This document shows positions 16,215 through 24,497 of a DNA stretch of 64,000 bases, in pieces (position 1 is the stretch's first letter; every line of letters starts with the position of its first letter). Position numbers and translations under genes: made by a program. The DNA comes from Streptacidiphilus melanogenes (GTDB lineage: Bacteria > Actinomycetota > Actinomycetes > Streptomycetales > Streptomycetaceae), in contig NZ_BBPP01000009.1 in NCBI RefSeq assembly GCF_000787835.1, positions 1 through 64,000 on the forward strand, in the 5' to 3' direction. Under the pieces are notes generated by a model, which worked only from the letters and a program-made list of their open reading frames with translations, did not search any database and was not told where the DNA came from.

Positions 16215-16625
16215 ATGGACTTCGTCTCGATCCGCATCATCACCGGCGACGTGGCACGCCTCGTCGACTTCTACGAGCGGGCCACGGGTGCCCGGGCGAC
16301 GTGGGCCACCGAGGACTTCGCCGAACTCACGACCGCCGGCGCGACCCTCGCGATCGCCGGCACCCGCACGGTCCCGCTCTTCGCCCCGGGCTCCGCCCGC
16401 CCGGCGTCCAACCACACCGTGATCACCGAGTTCCTGGTCGACGACGTGGACCGCGTCCACCGGAACCTGAAGGACTTCGTCACCGACTTCGTGACCGAGC
16501 CCACCACGATGCCCTGGGGCAACCGCTCCTTGCTCTTTCGCGACCCGGACGGCAACCTCGTCAACTTCTTCACCCCGGTCACCCCGGCGGCCATCGAGAA
16601 GTTCACCCGCCGACGTGACGCCTAG
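16215..16625 (+). CDS. VOC-family protein controlled by the adjacent WYL regulator
   Basis: 136 residues from the ATG at 16215; CCGAGGAGATCCC provides a GAGGAG ribosome-binding site. DFVSIRIITGDVARLVDFYE and NRSLLFRDPDGNLVNFFTPV mark the two halves of a vicinal-oxygen-chelate fold; the C-terminal Glu/Asp region is typical of bleomycin-resistance-like members. The long upstream extension of the frame is antisense to the WYL gene and not coding. Its stop TAG shares the bases CTAG (16622-16625) with the stop of the convergent gene. Confidence 0.9.
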   Translation: MDFVSIRIITGDVARLVDFYERATGARATWATEDFAELTTAGATLAIAGTRTVPLFAPGSARPASNHTVITEFLVDDVDRVHRNLKDFVTDFVTEPTTMPWGNRSLLFRDPDGNLVNFFTPVTPAAIEKFTRRRDA

Positions 16626-17080
16626 CGGGCCGCGCCCTCCGCGGCGTAGACGCGTTCGGCGCGGCGGAGGGCGGTGCGGAGGTGGGCGGGGTCGGTGAGG
16701 AATCCGCTGCCGTCCGGGGGGATGAGCCAGTGGTAGGGGCCGTGGGAGACGCGGGGGAAGGGGACGCGGAGCGGCTGGCCGCGGCCGGCGGCGGTGACGC
16801 CGCGGATGGGCGGGGACCAGCTCGCGGCCGTGCCCACCGGGACGAGGACGGAGACGAGGCGCTCCGCGACGGCGCACAGGGCTGGGCCGGCGTCGCCGGC
16901 GAGGCGCAGGCGGTCGAGCGCCTCGAGGCCCAGCTCCAGCTCGGCGCGGACGACGTCCCAGACGACGCCCACGGCCAGCTCGGCGCTGCCGTCGGGGCGG
17001 CCGTTCCATTCGGCCAGGGTCGAACCGGGAACGGGCGCTGCGCGCAGCAGCCAGCCGATCGCCCGCGAGCTGTCCGCCAT
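16622..17080 (-). CDS. Hypothetical protein linked to an XRE regulator
   Basis: 152 residues from the ATG at 17080, chosen because TACCCT lies 6 bases upstream (leaderless pattern). It has no signal peptide or membrane segment. Visible features are LAVGVVWDVVRAELELGLEA, LRVPFPRVSHGPYHWLIPPD and DPAHLRTALRRAERVYAAEG. I do not recognise a fold. It lies 48 bases downstream of the DUF5753 regulator on the same strand, so it may belong to the same WhiJ-like locus. Confidence 0.65.
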   Translation of the reverse strand: MADSSRAIGWLLRAAPVPGSTLAEWNGRPDGSAELAVGVVWDVVRAELELGLEALDRLRLAGDAGPALCAVAERLVSVLVPVGTAASWSPPIRGVTAAGRGQPLRVPFPRVSHGPYHWLIPPDGSGFLTDPAHLRTALRRAERVYAAEGAAR

Positions 17081-17128
17081 GGCAGGAGGGTAGGGCCTGC
17101 CCCCCGCGAGACGCACTCCGATTGCGCG

Positions 17129-18019
17129 TTATTGCGAATCTCGTCCCAGTTGCGGCGGAACGGACGCGTCAATCACCTCGTCGGACTGTCCGCACTCCGC
17201 CAGGACGGAGGAGACGATCGCGCGCGCCGCCGAGCCGTAGCGCGCCACGGTGACGTAACGGTCGAACACCCGCCGGTACAGGGCGATCTCGCTCTCCTCG
17301 AAGACGTTGACCTCGGCCGTCCAGGTCTCCACCTGGACCAGCCGGTCGTCGAAGATCCAGAACGAGTGCAGGGGGGCCAGCGGAAGCGTCGCGGTGTCGG
17401 GGATGACCCCGAGGCGGACGCCCGGCAGCGACGCCACCGCCAGCAGCCGGTCGAGCTGGCCGCGGTGCGCCTCGGGCGGGCAGAGCCGGGCGCGCAACGC
17501 GGCTTCGGTCAGCACGAAGTGGAACTCGTGGCCCGCGTGGTAGAGGACGCGCTGACGCTCCATCCGGGCCTCCACCGCCTGCGGGACGTCGTCGGGCGTG
17601 CCCTGCAGGGCGACGAGCGCGGTGAACAGCGAGCGTGCGTATCCGGCGGTCTGCAGCAGGCCGGGGACCATGCCGGGCTCGAAGACGCGCAGCACGGTGG
17701 TGGCCCGGTCCAGCTCCATGCCGACCCGCTGGCGCGGGGCGTGGCCGGCCCGCAGCGAGCGGCGCCAGGTGACGTAGTGGCTGTCCAGGGCCTGGAGGCG
17801 GGCGGTGAGTTCGGCGGCGGCGTCCGGCTGGCCGCAGGCGCGGGACCAGGCGGCGAGGTCGGCGTTGGTCGGGGTCTGCCGGCCGTGCTCGATCCGGGAG
17901 ACCTTGGACGGGGCCCAGCCGAGCCGTTCGGCGAGCTCCTTGCCGTTGAGGCCGGCGTCCCGGCGCAGGCGGTGCAGCCAGGCGCCCAGCGCCTCGCGTT
18001 CGCGCTGAAAGTCCGTCAT
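17129..18019 (-). CDS. XRE-family regulator with DUF5753 domain (WhiJ-like)
   Basis: 296 residues. An N-terminal helix-turn-helix (LGAWLHRLRRDAGLNGKELA, then GWAPSKVSRIEHGRQTPTNA) is followed by the DUF5753 effector domain: VFEPGMVPGLLQTAGYARSL, RVLYHAGHEFHFVLTEAALR and LPGVRLGVIPDTATLPLAPL are its signatures. In Streptomyces such proteins (the WhiJ family) work with a small partner protein to control sporulation and secondary metabolism. CGGGAGGGGCGG precedes the ATG. The small gene 75 bases upstream on the same strand fits the partner role. Confidence 0.92.
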   Translation of the reverse strand: MTDFQREREALGAWLHRLRRDAGLNGKELAERLGWAPSKVSRIEHGRQTPTNADLAAWSRACGQPDAAAELTARLQALDSHYVTWRRSLRAGHAPRQRVGMELDRATTVLRVFEPGMVPGLLQTAGYARSLFTALVALQGTPDDVPQAVEARMERQRVLYHAGHEFHFVLTEAALRARLCPPEAHRGQLDRLLAVASLPGVRLGVIPDTATLPLAPLHSFWIFDDRLVQVETWTAEVNVFEESEIALYRRVFDRYVTVARYGSAARAIVSSVLAECGQSDEVIDASVPPQLGRDSQ

Positions 18020-18094
18020 GAAGCCGCCGCCCCTCCCGAACGCCCTCCCGGGACTCGGCGGCCTCGCCTCCCGGGCCCGCGCCCGGCTCGGCGC

Positions 18095-18286
18095 TCAGCC
18101 CAGGAAGGTCAGCAGCTCCCGCGGGATCTCGACCGCGTCCTCCCCGGGCAACAGATCCCGCAGCTGCTCGCGCGCGTGCGGATCGGTGACCGCGTACCCC
18201 TGGACGACCAGGGTGCCCCGGTCGGTCGCGTAGAGGGTGGGGCAGTTGCCGTTGTTCGAGGTGGTCCCGAGGAAGGTGAGCCGCAT
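18095..18286 (-). CDS. Small conserved partner of the DUF5753 regulator
   Basis: 63 residues from the ATG at 18286 (MRLTFLGTTSNNGNCPTLYA...), with TDRGTLVVQGYAVTDPHARE and a C-terminal VEIPRELLTFLG. Proteins of this type (NGxCPTLY, then LVVQGY) are repeatedly encoded beside XRE-DUF5753 genes in streptomycetes, in the same position as DUF397/BldB-like partners. It probably binds the regulator rather than DNA. The frame is open upstream to 18427 but the homologous core starts here. Confidence 0.75.
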   Translation of the reverse strand: MRLTFLGTTSNNGNCPTLYATDRGTLVVQGYAVTDPHAREQLRDLLPGEDAVEIPRELLTFLG

Positions 18287-18419
18287 GGTCAGGGGGATCC
18301 CTTGGCAGGTGCGTTCAGTGACAATTGCTAGCACTCCCATGACAGAGCGCGCAAGCAGAGTGACACACCGTAAGATGCGTGAGGCGGATACAAGGCGCGC
18401 GCCTCCGGGAAAGCGCCCC

Positions 18420-20228
18420 TCACCCACCGTTCAGCGGAGCGTCCAGCGCGAAGGCCGCATTGACCAGCGCGACGTGGGTGAACGCCTGCGGCGCGTTCCC
18501 GAGCTGGCGACGCGCCGCCGGGTCCCACTGCTCGCTGAGCAGTCCGAGCTCGCCACCGACCGCGACGGTGCGGTCGAACACCTCGGCGGCCTCCTCCGAG
18601 CGCCCCCCGAGCGCCAGCGCCTCGGCCAGCCAGAAGCTGCACGCGAGGAACGCGCCCTCGCCGCCGGGCAGGCCGTCGGCGGTCGTGGCGGGGTCGTAGC
18701 GGCGGACGAAGCCGTCGAGGTCGAGCTCGTCGCGGATCGCGTCCACGGTCCGCGCGACGCGCGGGTCGTCGGCGGGCAGGAAGCCGCACTGCGCGAGCAG
18801 CAGGGTCGCGGCGTCCAGGCCGTCTCCGCCGTAGGCCTGGACGAAGACGCCGCGCCGCGCGTCGTAGCCCTGGGCGCAGACGTCGGCGTGGACGGCGTCG
18901 CGCAGCGCCCGCCACTCGGCGAGCGGCGCGGGCAGCCCGGTGGCCTCGGCCATCCGGACGGCGCGGTCCGCCGCCACCCAGCACATGACCTTGGAGTGGG
19001 TGAAGTGCCGCTTGCCGCCGCGCATCTCCCACAGACCCTCGTCGGGCTCGCGCCAGCGCCCGGCGACGGTGGCCATCAGGGACCGGAACAGGCTCCAGAC
19101 CTGGCGCTCCATGGGGATCCCGGCGTCCAGCGCCCGGTGCAGCATGTCGGCGACCTCGCCCTGGATGTCGAGCTGCACCTGCCCGACGGCGGCGTTGCCG
19201 ATCCTGACGGGCCGCGAGCCGTCGTAGCCGGGCAGCCAGTCGGCTTCGGTCTCGGGCATCGCCCGCTCCCCCGCGACGCCGTAGAGGGCCTGCACGCCCG
19301 AGCGCTCTCCGGCGATGGCCCGCAGCAGCCAGCGCCTCCAGGAAGCGGCCTCCTCGCGGTAGCCGCCGCGCAGCAGCGCGGCGAGGGTGAGGCTGGCGTC
19401 GCGCAGCCAGCAGTAGCGGTAGTCCCAGTTGCGGGGTCCGCCGAGCCACTCCGGCAGGGAGGTGGTGGGGGCGGCGACGATGCCGCCGGTCGGCGCGTAG
19501 CTGAGGGCCTTGAGCGTCAGCAGCGAGCGCAGCACGGGCGCACGCCAGGGCCCCCGGTAGCGGCAGCGGGCGGACCAGCCCTCCCAGCCATCCAGGGTCT
19601 GCTGCAGGCTGCGTTCGGGGTCGAAGCGGCGGGCGGCGGCCAGGTGCGAGGGCTGCCAGGTCAGCGTGAACGCGACGCGCTCCCCGGCGGCGACGGTGAA
19701 GTCCGAGCGGGTGCAGCCGTCGGCGCCCTCGCCGGCGCCGTAGGTGTGCACCCCGGGCGGGACGGAGAGCCAGGCGGCGTCCGGTCCGGCGACCGCGACG
19801 CGGTGGTGGCCGGTACGCCGCACCCACGGGACGACCCGGCCGTAGTGGAACCGGACCCGCAGGCTGCCGCGCATCGCGACGCTGCCGTCCACGCCCTCGA
19901 CGAGGCGGACCAGGCGCGGCGGCTCGCCGTCGCGGGTCGGGGGCCGCTGCGGCATGAAGTCGAGCACCCGGGCCTCGCCGGTCGGGGTGCGCCAGCGGGT
20001 CTCCAGGACGAGGGTGTCGCCGAGGTAGCGGCGGCCCGCGGGACGCGCGCCGTGGTCGGCGGGGGCGAGGGACCAGTGGCCGTGCCGCTCCTCGCCGAGG
20101 AGGGCGGCGAAGCAGGACGGCGAGTCGAAGCGGGGCAGGCAGAGCCAGTCGACGGAGCCGTCCGCCCCCACGAGGGCGGCCGTGCCCAGGTCTCCGAGAA
20201 GCGCGTAGTCCTCGATCCGTCCCGCCAT
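18420..20228 (-). CDS. GH15 family glycoside hydrolase (glucoamylase/trehalase-like)
   Basis: 602 residues from the ATG at 20228 (MAGRIEDYALLGDLGTAAL); the frame extends upstream without conserved sequence. The N-terminal trehalase-associated beta domain contains SVDWLCLPRFDSPSCFAALL. The (alpha/alpha)6 catalytic domain has LPEWLGGPRNWDYRYCWLRD, with the acid-region W-R-D motif, HFTHSKVMCWVAADRAVRMA, and near the end GLLSEQWDPAARRQLGNAPQAFTH, where E in SEQ is the catalytic base. There is no signal peptide, so it is cytosolic. Streptomyces homologues are annotated as glucoamylase or trehalase; the substrate is probably an alpha-glucan or trehalose. Confidence 0.92.
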   Translation of the reverse strand: MAGRIEDYALLGDLGTAALVGADGSVDWLCLPRFDSPSCFAALLGEERHGHWSLAPADHGARPAGRRYLGDTLVLETRWRTPTGEARVLDFMPQRPPTRDGEPPRLVRLVEGVDGSVAMRGSLRVRFHYGRVVPWVRRTGHHRVAVAGPDAAWLSVPPGVHTYGAGEGADGCTRSDFTVAAGERVAFTLTWQPSHLAAARRFDPERSLQQTLDGWEGWSARCRYRGPWRAPVLRSLLTLKALSYAPTGGIVAAPTTSLPEWLGGPRNWDYRYCWLRDASLTLAALLRGGYREEAASWRRWLLRAIAGERSGVQALYGVAGERAMPETEADWLPGYDGSRPVRIGNAAVGQVQLDIQGEVADMLHRALDAGIPMERQVWSLFRSLMATVAGRWREPDEGLWEMRGGKRHFTHSKVMCWVAADRAVRMAEATGLPAPLAEWRALRDAVHADVCAQGYDARRGVFVQAYGGDGLDAATLLLAQCGFLPADDPRVARTVDAIRDELDLDGFVRRYDPATTADGLPGGEGAFLACSFWLAEALALGGRSEEAAEVFDRTVAVGGELGLLSEQWDPAARRQLGNAPQAFTHVALVNAAFALDAPLNGG

Positions 20229-20409
20229 CAGTCCCGTCCCGCCCGTACGTCGACGACCGGCGCCACGCCATCTGGGGGCGGGTTCGAGGAGAGCCGGGAT
20301 CGATCCCGTGCGAAGTACCGCCGCTTTTGCGCCATTTGTCATAACATGGTGCCTCGCAGCCCCGGTATGTCGCTACCGTTGCCGCTCCCAACCGGGAAGG
20401 AGCGCACCC

Positions 20410-21225
20410 GTGGCCGGTCACACCTGGCAGACCTGGTCGCCCAGCTGGGTCGATCTGGAGACGCCGAACGCCGCGCGCGTCTACGACTACTACCTCGGCG
20501 GGAGCCACAATTTCGAGGCCGACCGGCGGATGGCGCGCCAGGCCATGGAGCAGTGGCCGGACCTGCCGAAGATCATGCAAGCCAACCGGGCCTTCCTGCG
20601 CCGTTCGGTGCACTATCTGGCAGCCGGCGGCTTCACCCGCTTCCTGGACATCGGCTCCGGCATCCCGACCCTCGGCCCCGTGCACGAGGTGGCGCGGGAG
20701 CTCCAGCCGGACGCGCGGGTCGTCTACGTGGACCGCGATCCGGTCGCGGTGGCCCACAGTCAGCTGATGCTGGAGGAGGACCTGCTCAGCCGCGTCGTGC
20801 AGGCCGACCTGACCGAGCCGGACGAGCTGCTGGCCCAGCCGGACGTCGCGGCCCTGCTCGAACCCGGCGAGCCGGTGGCGCTGCTGCTGGTCGCGGTGCT
20901 GCACTTCGTGCCGGACAGGCTGCACCCGCACGCCCTGGTGGCGCGGCTGCGTGACGCGCTGCCGCCGGGCAGCGCGATGGTGCTGTGCCACGCCTGCCGC
21001 GAGGGCCGCCCGGACCAGGTCGGCCCGCACCAGGACATCTACGCCCGCACCCGGACGCCGCTGACGATGCGCGGCCGCGAGGAGATCGGGCGCTTCTTCG
21101 ACGGCTTCAGGCTGATCGATCCGGGCCTGGTCTACCTGACGCAGTGGCGCCCGGACACCCCTGAAGCGGTGGGGCCGCATCCGGAGCGGCTTCCGGGCTT
21201 TGTCGGTGTGGGACTGCTGCCGTGA
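20410..21225 (+). CDS. DUF574 SAM-dependent methyltransferase
   Basis: 271 residues from the GTG at 20410, which has AAGGAGCGCACCC upstream. Typical DUF574 features are PNAARVYDYYLGGSHNFEAD, IMQANRAFLRRSVHYLAAGG, FLDIGSGIPTLGPVHEVARE (motif I) and VVYVDRDPVAVAHSQLMLEE. The family is highly amplified in streptomycetes and its substrates are mostly unknown. Its stop overlaps the start of the GGDEF-EAL gene (GTGA), so the two are translationally coupled, an unusual pairing of a methyltransferase with a c-di-GMP enzyme. Confidence 0.93.
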   Translation: MAGHTWQTWSPSWVDLETPNAARVYDYYLGGSHNFEADRRMARQAMEQWPDLPKIMQANRAFLRRSVHYLAAGGFTRFLDIGSGIPTLGPVHEVARELQPDARVVYVDRDPVAVAHSQLMLEEDLLSRVVQADLTEPDELLAQPDVAALLEPGEPVALLLVAVLHFVPDRLHPHALVARLRDALPPGSAMVLCHACREGRPDQVGPHQDIYARTRTPLTMRGREEIGRFFDGFRLIDPGLVYLTQWRPDTPEAVGPHPERLPGFVGVGLLP

Positions 21226-23363
21226 CCGCCGACCCGCAGGGACCCGCCCCTCCGCCCGATCCGCCGGAAGCAGGAAAGGCCCGGGCGGCACCGGAGGCCG
21301 CGTCTCCCCGGGAGACGGCGCGGGAGTCCGCGCAGACGTTCCCCGAGCGCTGGACCGCCATGCTGCGGCGGCACGGCACCTCGCTGCACCCGACCAAGGT
21401 CACGGCGCTGGGCGCGCGGACCGCCGCGATGATCTGCGAGGGACGGCCGGCCTCGGCTGCGACCACCCTGGTCGGCGCGCACTTCACCGACCCGGACCTG
21501 CTGGTCGAGGCGGTGGGGCTGTTGCGCAGGGCCCCGTCGTCGCAGACGGGCGACCCGGCCGGGGCCTTCGCCGCCGCCTGGGCGATCGCGCTGCGCGAGC
21601 GGACGCTGCGCCAGCAGGAGACCATCCGCACGGCGGCCGACGTCGCCCGTCGCGAGGCCGAGCAGGCGCTGCACGCCTCCGAGGCGCGGTTCCGCGCCCT
21701 GTTCGAGCACGCGGCCGTCGGCATCGGGGTGGGCAGCGTCGAGGGCGAGATCCTGGCCGCCAACCGCTCGCTGCTGGAGATGTTCGGTGCTCGGCTGGAG
21801 GACCTGCGCGGCCGCGCGGTCACCGAACTGGTGCACCCCGAGGACACCCCCGAGATCTGGCAGGCCTACGAGGACCTGATCGGCGGCAAGCGGGAGAGCT
21901 TCCAGTGCGACAAGCCGTACTACCGGCAGGACGGCGAGGTGGTCTGGACGCACCTGACCGTCTCACTGATCCGCGACGAGGACGGCACGCCGCGCTACCA
22001 GGTGGCCATGCTGGAGGACATCACCGACCGCTACCGCCTCCAGGAGCGGCTGCACCACCAGGCCACCCACGACCCGCTGACCGGCCTGCCCAACCGGGCG
22101 GCGTTCTTCGAACGCCTGGAGGAGCTGTTCGCGACGGCCGCGCCGGGGGCGCACTTCGGCCTGTGCTACATCGACCTGGACCGGTTCAAGATCGTCAATG
22201 ACTCGCTGGGCCACGCCACCGGCGACCAGCTGCTCGTCGAGGTCGCCGGACGGCTGGCGACGGCGCTCGGCCCGCTCGGCCACACCGTGGCCCGCCTCGG
22301 CGGCGACGAGTTCGTCGTGTTGCTGGAGCACTGCGACGGCGAGCACGACGCCGTGGCCGCCGCCCGCACGGTGCTGGGCGCGCTGCGCGAGCCGATCCTC
22401 ATCGACGGCCACAAGCTGGCGATCGGCGCCAGCGTCGGCGTGCTGGAACGGCCCGTCGGCACGATCACCCCGGGCGCGGCGGTACGTGCCGCCGACCTGA
22501 CGCTCTACCGGGCCAAGGAGGCGGGCGGCGCCCGCTGGACCCTCTACGACGCCCGCACCAACGCCGAGGCCGTCAGCCGCTACACCGTCTCGGTGCGGAT
22601 GCCGATGGCTTTGGACCGCGGCGAGTTCTTCCTGGAGTACCAGCCGCTGTGCGCGCTCACCGACGGCTCGCTGGCCGCCGTGGAGGCGCTGGTGCGCTGG
22701 CGGCACCCGCTGCTGGGCATCCTGCAGCCGGACGAGTTCGTCCCGGCCGCCGAGGAGACCGGCCTGATCCTGCCGCTCGGCCGGTGGATCCTCAGCCAGG
22801 CCTGCGCCCAGGCGGCGGACTGGCAGCGCCGCTACGGCAGGCTGGCCCCGCAGGTCAACGTCAACATCACCGCGCGTCAGGCGCGGAACAAGGGCCTGGT
22901 CGCCGACATCGGGCGGATCCTGGCCGACACCAACCTCGAACCAGGCCTGCTGCAACTGGAGATCACCGAGAGTACCGCGCTCGGCCCGCGTGACGAGTCG
23001 CTGCGCGTGCTGAACGCCCTGGTGGACAAGGGCATCACGCTGGCCGTCGACGACTTCGGGACCGGCTGGTCCAACCTCGCCTACCTGCGTGACCTTCCGC
23101 TGTCCGGCCTCAAGCTGTCGAGCTCGTTCATCGGCGAGCCGTCCGGCGAGCCGGTGCCGGACTCGGACGTCGCCTGGCGCATCATCGGCGGCCTCGCCGA
23201 CCTGTCCCGCAGCCTGGGACTGACGCTGACGGCGGAGGGTGTGGAGACGCGCGAGACCGCCGAGCGGCTGCGCGCGCTGGGCTGCGACTGGGGGCAGGGC
23301 TGGTACTTCGGCCGTCCGGTCACGCCGGAACAGCTGGAGGAGCTGTTCCTGGCGAATCACTAG
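21222..23363 (+). CDS. PAS-GGDEF-EAL cyclic-di-GMP turnover protein
   Basis: 713 residues. Order: an N-terminal helical region (FPERWTAMLRRHGTSLHPTK), a PAS/PAC domain (about 140-265; LHASEARFRALFEHAAVGIG), GGDEF domain (about 270-430; the site RLGGDEFVVLLEH is intact) and EAL domain (about 450-705; VEALVRWRHP carries EAL, ITEST and DDFGTGWSNL follow). In the EAL domain the segment usually reading LKIDRSF is LKLSSSFI, so one conserved Lys/Asp pair is altered; phosphodiesterase activity is uncertain. There are no membrane segments; it is a cytosolic enzyme that sets c-di-GMP levels, which control Streptomyces development. It is translationally coupled to the upstream methyltransferase. Confidence 0.94.
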   Translation: MTADPQGPAPPPDPPEAGKARAAPEAASPRETARESAQTFPERWTAMLRRHGTSLHPTKVTALGARTAAMICEGRPASAATTLVGAHFTDPDLLVEAVGLLRRAPSSQTGDPAGAFAAAWAIALRERTLRQQETIRTAADVARREAEQALHASEARFRALFEHAAVGIGVGSVEGEILAANRSLLEMFGARLEDLRGRAVTELVHPEDTPEIWQAYEDLIGGKRESFQCDKPYYRQDGEVVWTHLTVSLIRDEDGTPRYQVAMLEDITDRYRLQERLHHQATHDPLTGLPNRAAFFERLEELFATAAPGAHFGLCYIDLDRFKIVNDSLGHATGDQLLVEVAGRLATALGPLGHTVARLGGDEFVVLLEHCDGEHDAVAAARTVLGALREPILIDGHKLAIGASVGVLERPVGTITPGAAVRAADLTLYRAKEAGGARWTLYDARTNAEAVSRYTVSVRMPMALDRGEFFLEYQPLCALTDGSLAAVEALVRWRHPLLGILQPDEFVPAAEETGLILPLGRWILSQACAQAADWQRRYGRLAPQVNVNITARQARNKGLVADIGRILADTNLEPGLLQLEITESTALGPRDESLRVLNALVDKGITLAVDDFGTGWSNLAYLRDLPLSGLKLSSSFIGEPSGEPVPDSDVAWRIIGGLADLSRSLGLTLTAEGVETRETAERLRALGCDWGQGWYFGRPVTPEQLEELFLANH

Positions 23364-23678
23364 AAAAGCCGCAAATTGCATAAAACCCGGTTAAATAACC
23401 TTGACTTCCGGCCTTCGAGCTGACGATGATGTTCCCCTGGCAGTTGTTGGCACGGGTCTTTGACCCGACCGTGATCGACTGCCGACGTGGTGGTCGACGC
23501 TTCACGCGTCCAGATCGACCGGCGGCACGGGGGCGAGGCTCGGGGGCGGGCTTCGGAGCCAGGGCTGGGGCACTCCGCCGATGCGATCGTTCCTGACCTC
23601 GTGCGGGCCGCAGGCCCGCGCAGCGGTGACGCACGCCCTGATGGCGCATGCCCCGCCGCCCTCCGGAGGGCATCTCCG
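23364..23678 (+). promoter_or_regulatory. Upstream region of the polysaccharide operon
   Basis: 315 bases without a convincing gene. The first 40 bases are unusually AT-rich for this genome and contain the inverted repeat GGTTA-AA-TAACC (23390-23401). TTGACT at 23401-23406 and GATGAT at 23425-23430, 18 bases apart, could be a promoter with a long leader. A minus-strand frame crosses the region but has no start or family I can support. Confidence 0.35.
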
Positions 23679-24497
23679 ATGAGTACCGGCAAGCCCCTGA
23701 CCATGCCCCCGATCCCCCGCAGCGCCGCCGACGGAGTGCCCCTGCGCCGTGCGACGGACCGACCGCGGACCCGATCCACCGTCAGCCTGGTCATCCCCGC
23801 CTACAACGAGGCGCGCAACATCCCCTGGGTCTTCCAGGAGATCCCACGCTGCGTGGACGAAGTGCTCCTGATCGACGGCGACTCCCACGACGCGACGGAG
23901 CGGATGGCCCGGCTGTGCCGGCCCGCCACACGCATCCTGCGCCAGGACGCGCCCGGCAAGGGCAGCGCACTGCGCACCGGCTTCCTCGCGGCCCGCTGCG
24001 ACTACGTGGTGATGCTCGACGCCGACGGCAGCATGTGGCCCGGAGAGATCCCGCACTACATCCACTTCCTGGACAACGGCTACGACTTCGTCAAGGGCTC
24101 GCGCTACATCGCGGGCGGCGGTTCCCAGGACCTCACCACGATCCGCTCGTTCGGCAACAAGGTGCTGGTCGCCGCCACCAACCTGCTCTACGACGCCGCA
24201 CTGACCGACCTGTGCTACGGGTTCTGCGCCTTCCGGCGCAGCTTCCTGGACGAACTCGACCTGCATGCGCCCGGGTTCGAGATCGAGACGGAGATGGTGG
24301 CGCACGCACTGCGCTCGGGCCTGCGCGTCGCAGAGGTCCCGAGCCTGGAACTCCCCCGCCGCGCAGGCCGGTCGCACCTGCACGCGCTCTCGGACGGCCG
24401 ACGCGTGCTGCGTACCCTGCTCGCCGAACGACCGAGGACCACCGAAGGCGTTCGACGACCGGTCGGCGCGGCGGCGGGAACGGGGGAAACCCGATGA
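23679..24497 (+). CDS. GT2 glycosyltransferase, dolichyl-phosphate-sugar synthase-like
   Basis: 272 residues from the ATG at 23679; CCGGAGGGCATCTCCG gives the ribosome-binding site. A GT-A fold: STVSLVIPAYNEARNIPWVF near residue 30, EVLLIDGDSHDATERMARLC, then VVMLDADGSMWPGEIPHYIH (DxD) and YGFCAFRRSFLDELDLHAPGFEIETEM, characteristic of the DPM1-like branch that transfers sugar to a polyprenyl phosphate. It has no membrane segment. First gene of a four-gene operon; its stop overlaps the next start as ATGA. The likely role is sugar donation in surface polysaccharide synthesis. Confidence 0.9.
   Translation: MSTGKPLTMPPIPRSAADGVPLRRATDRPRTRSTVSLVIPAYNEARNIPWVFQEIPRCVDEVLLIDGDSHDATERMARLCRPATRILRQDAPGKGSALRTGFLAARCDYVVMLDADGSMWPGEIPHYIHFLDNGYDFVKGSRYIAGGGSQDLTTIRSFGNKVLVAATNLLYDAALTDLCYGFCAFRRSFLDELDLHAPGFEIETEMVAHALRSGLRVAEVPSLELPRRAGRSHLHALSDGRRVLRTLLAERPRTTEGVRRPVGAAAGTGETR

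Noticed and set aside
18328-21291. 987-residue minus-strand frame
   Set aside because: Shadow of the GH15 gene and of the methyltransferase; no motif, Arg/Pro-rich.
23320-23678. Minus-strand frame over the upstream region of the polysaccharide operon
   Set aside because: Contains TVGSKTRANNCQGNIIVSS, which looks almost coding, but has no family, no start signal and crosses an AT-rich promoter-like zone.
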